Part shown: positions 62,781 through 64,000 of the stretch, piece after piece
Numbering within the stretch: the stretch's first letter is position 1
Layout: the number at the start of each line of letters is the position of its first letter
NCBI GenBank assembly: GCA_017849615.1
Contig: JAFIGS010000011.1
Location: 1 to 64,000, forward strand
DNA length: 64,000 bases
Reading direction: 5' to 3'
From: Pseudolabrys sp.
Lineage (GTDB): Bacteria; Pseudomonadota; Alphaproteobacteria; Rhizobiales; Xanthobacteraceae
Made by a program: the position numbers and the translations under genes
Notes under the pieces: model-generated
The model's database searches: none
The model's input: only the letters and a program-made list of their open reading frames with translations
What the model was told of the DNA's origin: nothing

Positions 62781-64000
62781 TTAACCGCCGAGTTTTGCGA
62801 TCGCGTGGTTCGTGGTGGCGAAGGCGACGTTCTTGGTTTCCATGTAGAAGTCGAAAGACCAGTCGCCGCCGTCGCGGCCGATGCCCGAGCTCTTCACACC
62901 GCCGAAGGGCGTCGGCAGATGCCGGACGTTCTCCGAATTCACCCAGATCATGCCAGCCTCGAGCGCGTCGGTGAACCGCAGCGCGCGCGTCACGTCGGCG
63001 GTCCAGAGATAGGCGGTAAGGCCGTAGGCGACGTCGTTGGCGAGCGCGAGCGCGCTGGCTTCGTCCTTGAACGGTATGGCCGTCAGCACCGGGCCGAAGA
63101 TTTCCTCCTGCGCAATGCGCATGCTGTTATTGGCGCCGGTGAACAACGTCGGCGCAACGTAACAGCCGCCGCCCGGCCCTTCGATCTTGCCGCCGCCGGC
63201 AGCCACCGTCGCGCCTTCGCGGCGCCCGATGTCGAGATAATCGAGCACTTTGCGTTCATGGTCGGGATGGATCAGCGGCCCGATCACGGTATCCGGATCG
63301 AGCGGGTGGCCGACCTTGATGCGTTTCGCCTTCTCGGCGACGAGGCGCGTGAACGTGTCGTAGACACTTTCTTCGACGAGCAGCCGCGACGACGACGTGC
63401 AGCGCTCGCCGTTGAGCGAGTAGATCATGAACACGGCCGCGTCCGCCGCGCGCTCGAGATCGGCGTCGGCGAACACGATTACGGGATTCTTGCCGCCGAG
63501 TTCGAAATGCACGCGCTTCAGCGTCGCGGCGCCCTGGGCCATGATCAGCGAGCCGGTGCGGCTTTCGCCGACGAAACCGATGGCCTTGATGTCGCGGTGC
63601 TCGGTCAGCGCCTTGCCGGCGTCCTCGCCATAACCGTTCACGGTGTTCCAGACGCCCTTCGGCAAACCGGCGTCTTCCGCGATTTCGACCAGCAGCCGCG
63701 CCGTGAGCGGCGACAATTCGGCCGGCTTGTGCACCACCGTACAGCCCGCCGCCAGCGCCGGCGCGATCTTCCATGTCGACAGCATGAACGGCGTATTCCA
63801 TGGCGTGATGATGCCGACCGGCCCGATCGGCGCGCGGCTCGTCACATTGAGCTGGCCGTCCATGCGCAACGCCTTGCCGTCGCGCGCTTCCGGCGCGCGG
63901 TCGGCGTAGAAGCGGAAATTCTCGGCGCCGCGCAATGCCGCCTTGGCGATGAACTTCAGCGCCTGGCCGGTATCCATGCACTCGACGAAGGCGATCTCCT
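62781..64000 (-). CDS. hpaE: 5-Carboxymethyl-2-hydroxymuconate semialdehyde dehydrogenase, cut by window edge
   Basis: An aldehyde dehydrogenase of which about 406 residues are visible; the N-terminal part lies beyond the right edge, because the frame remains open to 64000 and the family is about 490-500 residues. Seen are GPVGIITPWNTPF, the FELGGKNPVIVFADAD region, and the catalytic Cys in GERCTSSSRLL. The Met at 63977 lies inside a conserved block, so it is not the start. It oxidises the ring-cleavage product. Confidence 0.93.
   Translation of the reverse strand, partial: EIAFVECMDTGQALKFIAKAALRGAENFRFYADRAPEARDGKALRMDGQLNVTSRAPIGPVGIITPWNTPFMLSTWKIAPALAAGCTVVHKPAELSPLTARLLVEIAEDAGLPKGVWNTVNGYGEDAGKALTEHRDIKAIGFVGESRTGSLIMAQGAATLKRVHFELGGKNPVIVFADADLERAADAAVFMIYSLNGERCTSSSRLLVEESVYDTFTRLVAEKAKRIKVGHPLDPDTVIGPLIHPDHERKVLDYLDIGRREGATVAAGGGKIEGPGGGCYVAPTLFTGANNSMRIAQEEIFGPVLTAIPFKDEASALALANDVAYGLTAYLWTADVTRALRFTDALEAGMIWVNSENVRHLPTPFGGVKSSGIGRDGGDWSFDFYMETKNVAFATTNHAIAKLGG

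Overview
The window is high-GC DNA from an alphaproteobacterium, most likely order Hyphomicrobiales (Rhizobiales) close to Bradyrhizobium, Pseudolabrys or Rhodoplanes. This is inferred from gene content (NAD-specific 1,600-residue glutamate dehydrogenase, NAGGN osmolyte genes, Mic60-like gene beside hemY/hemD/hemC), from dense coding on both strands, and from intergenic palindromic repeats of the 'GTCATTCCGGGGC...' kind common in that group. No rRNA or taxonomic marker gene settles the genus. Almost all of the window looks chromosomal and stable.

Layout. 1-490: a possible 3' end of 6S RNA and a cluster of palindromic repeats. 490-9,414: housekeeping genes (phhB, an intramembrane protease with CBS domains, typA, folD, YggU and YggT proteins, tRNA-Ala, an SDR, a TerB-like protein, a TPR lipoprotein). 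9,526-14,813: an ABC importer operon with a RidA protein, a divergent MarR regulator with a perfect operator-like palindrome, and a fumarate-lyase superfamily enzyme. 14,653-16,052: the most unusual locus. The last 152 bp of that lyase gene are repeated 1.24 kb downstream, and the two copies flank 1.09 kb of lower-GC, hairpin-rich DNA with no convincing gene. 16,036-19,257: an LplT-like MFS transporter, a tiny membrane protein and two tandem paralogous ParA-type ATPases, one with a degenerate P-loop. 19,467-24,863: the NAGGN osmoprotectant operon (asnO-ngg-M42 peptidase) with a divergent MarR regulator. 24,876-30,955: tRNA-Thr, hemY, a Mic60-like gene, hemD, hemC and divergent tsaD. 30,982-42,355: gpsA, an EVE protein, an Lrp/EamA pair, acs, two L,D-transpeptidases, rsmB, a heparinase-like protein and purH. 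42,405-51,147: NAD-glutamate dehydrogenase, an AhpD-like protein, ggt, a YbaK-type editing protein and bioY.

51,211-64,000 is an aromatic-acid catabolic region. On the minus strand from the right edge it runs hpaE (cut by the window), hpaD, hpaG-like, hpaH and hpaB, which together form the meta-cleavage route for 4-hydroxyphenylacetate. A MarR regulator on the plus strand follows, then a TRAP transporter (dctP, dctQ, dctM) and indolepyruvate:ferredoxin oxidoreductase iorA-iorB, again on the minus strand. A perfect 8+8 bp palindrome lies between the regulator and dctP. Together these suggest uptake of an aromatic acid, oxidation of aryl-pyruvates and ring cleavage under one regulator, but the shared regulation is inference.

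The best candidate for something undescribed is the 14.7-16.1 kb locus. The geometry resembles a site-specific insertion into a gene 3' end that restored the gene with an imported 3' end, yet the insert carries no recombinase and no clear gene, only an array of perfect hairpins.
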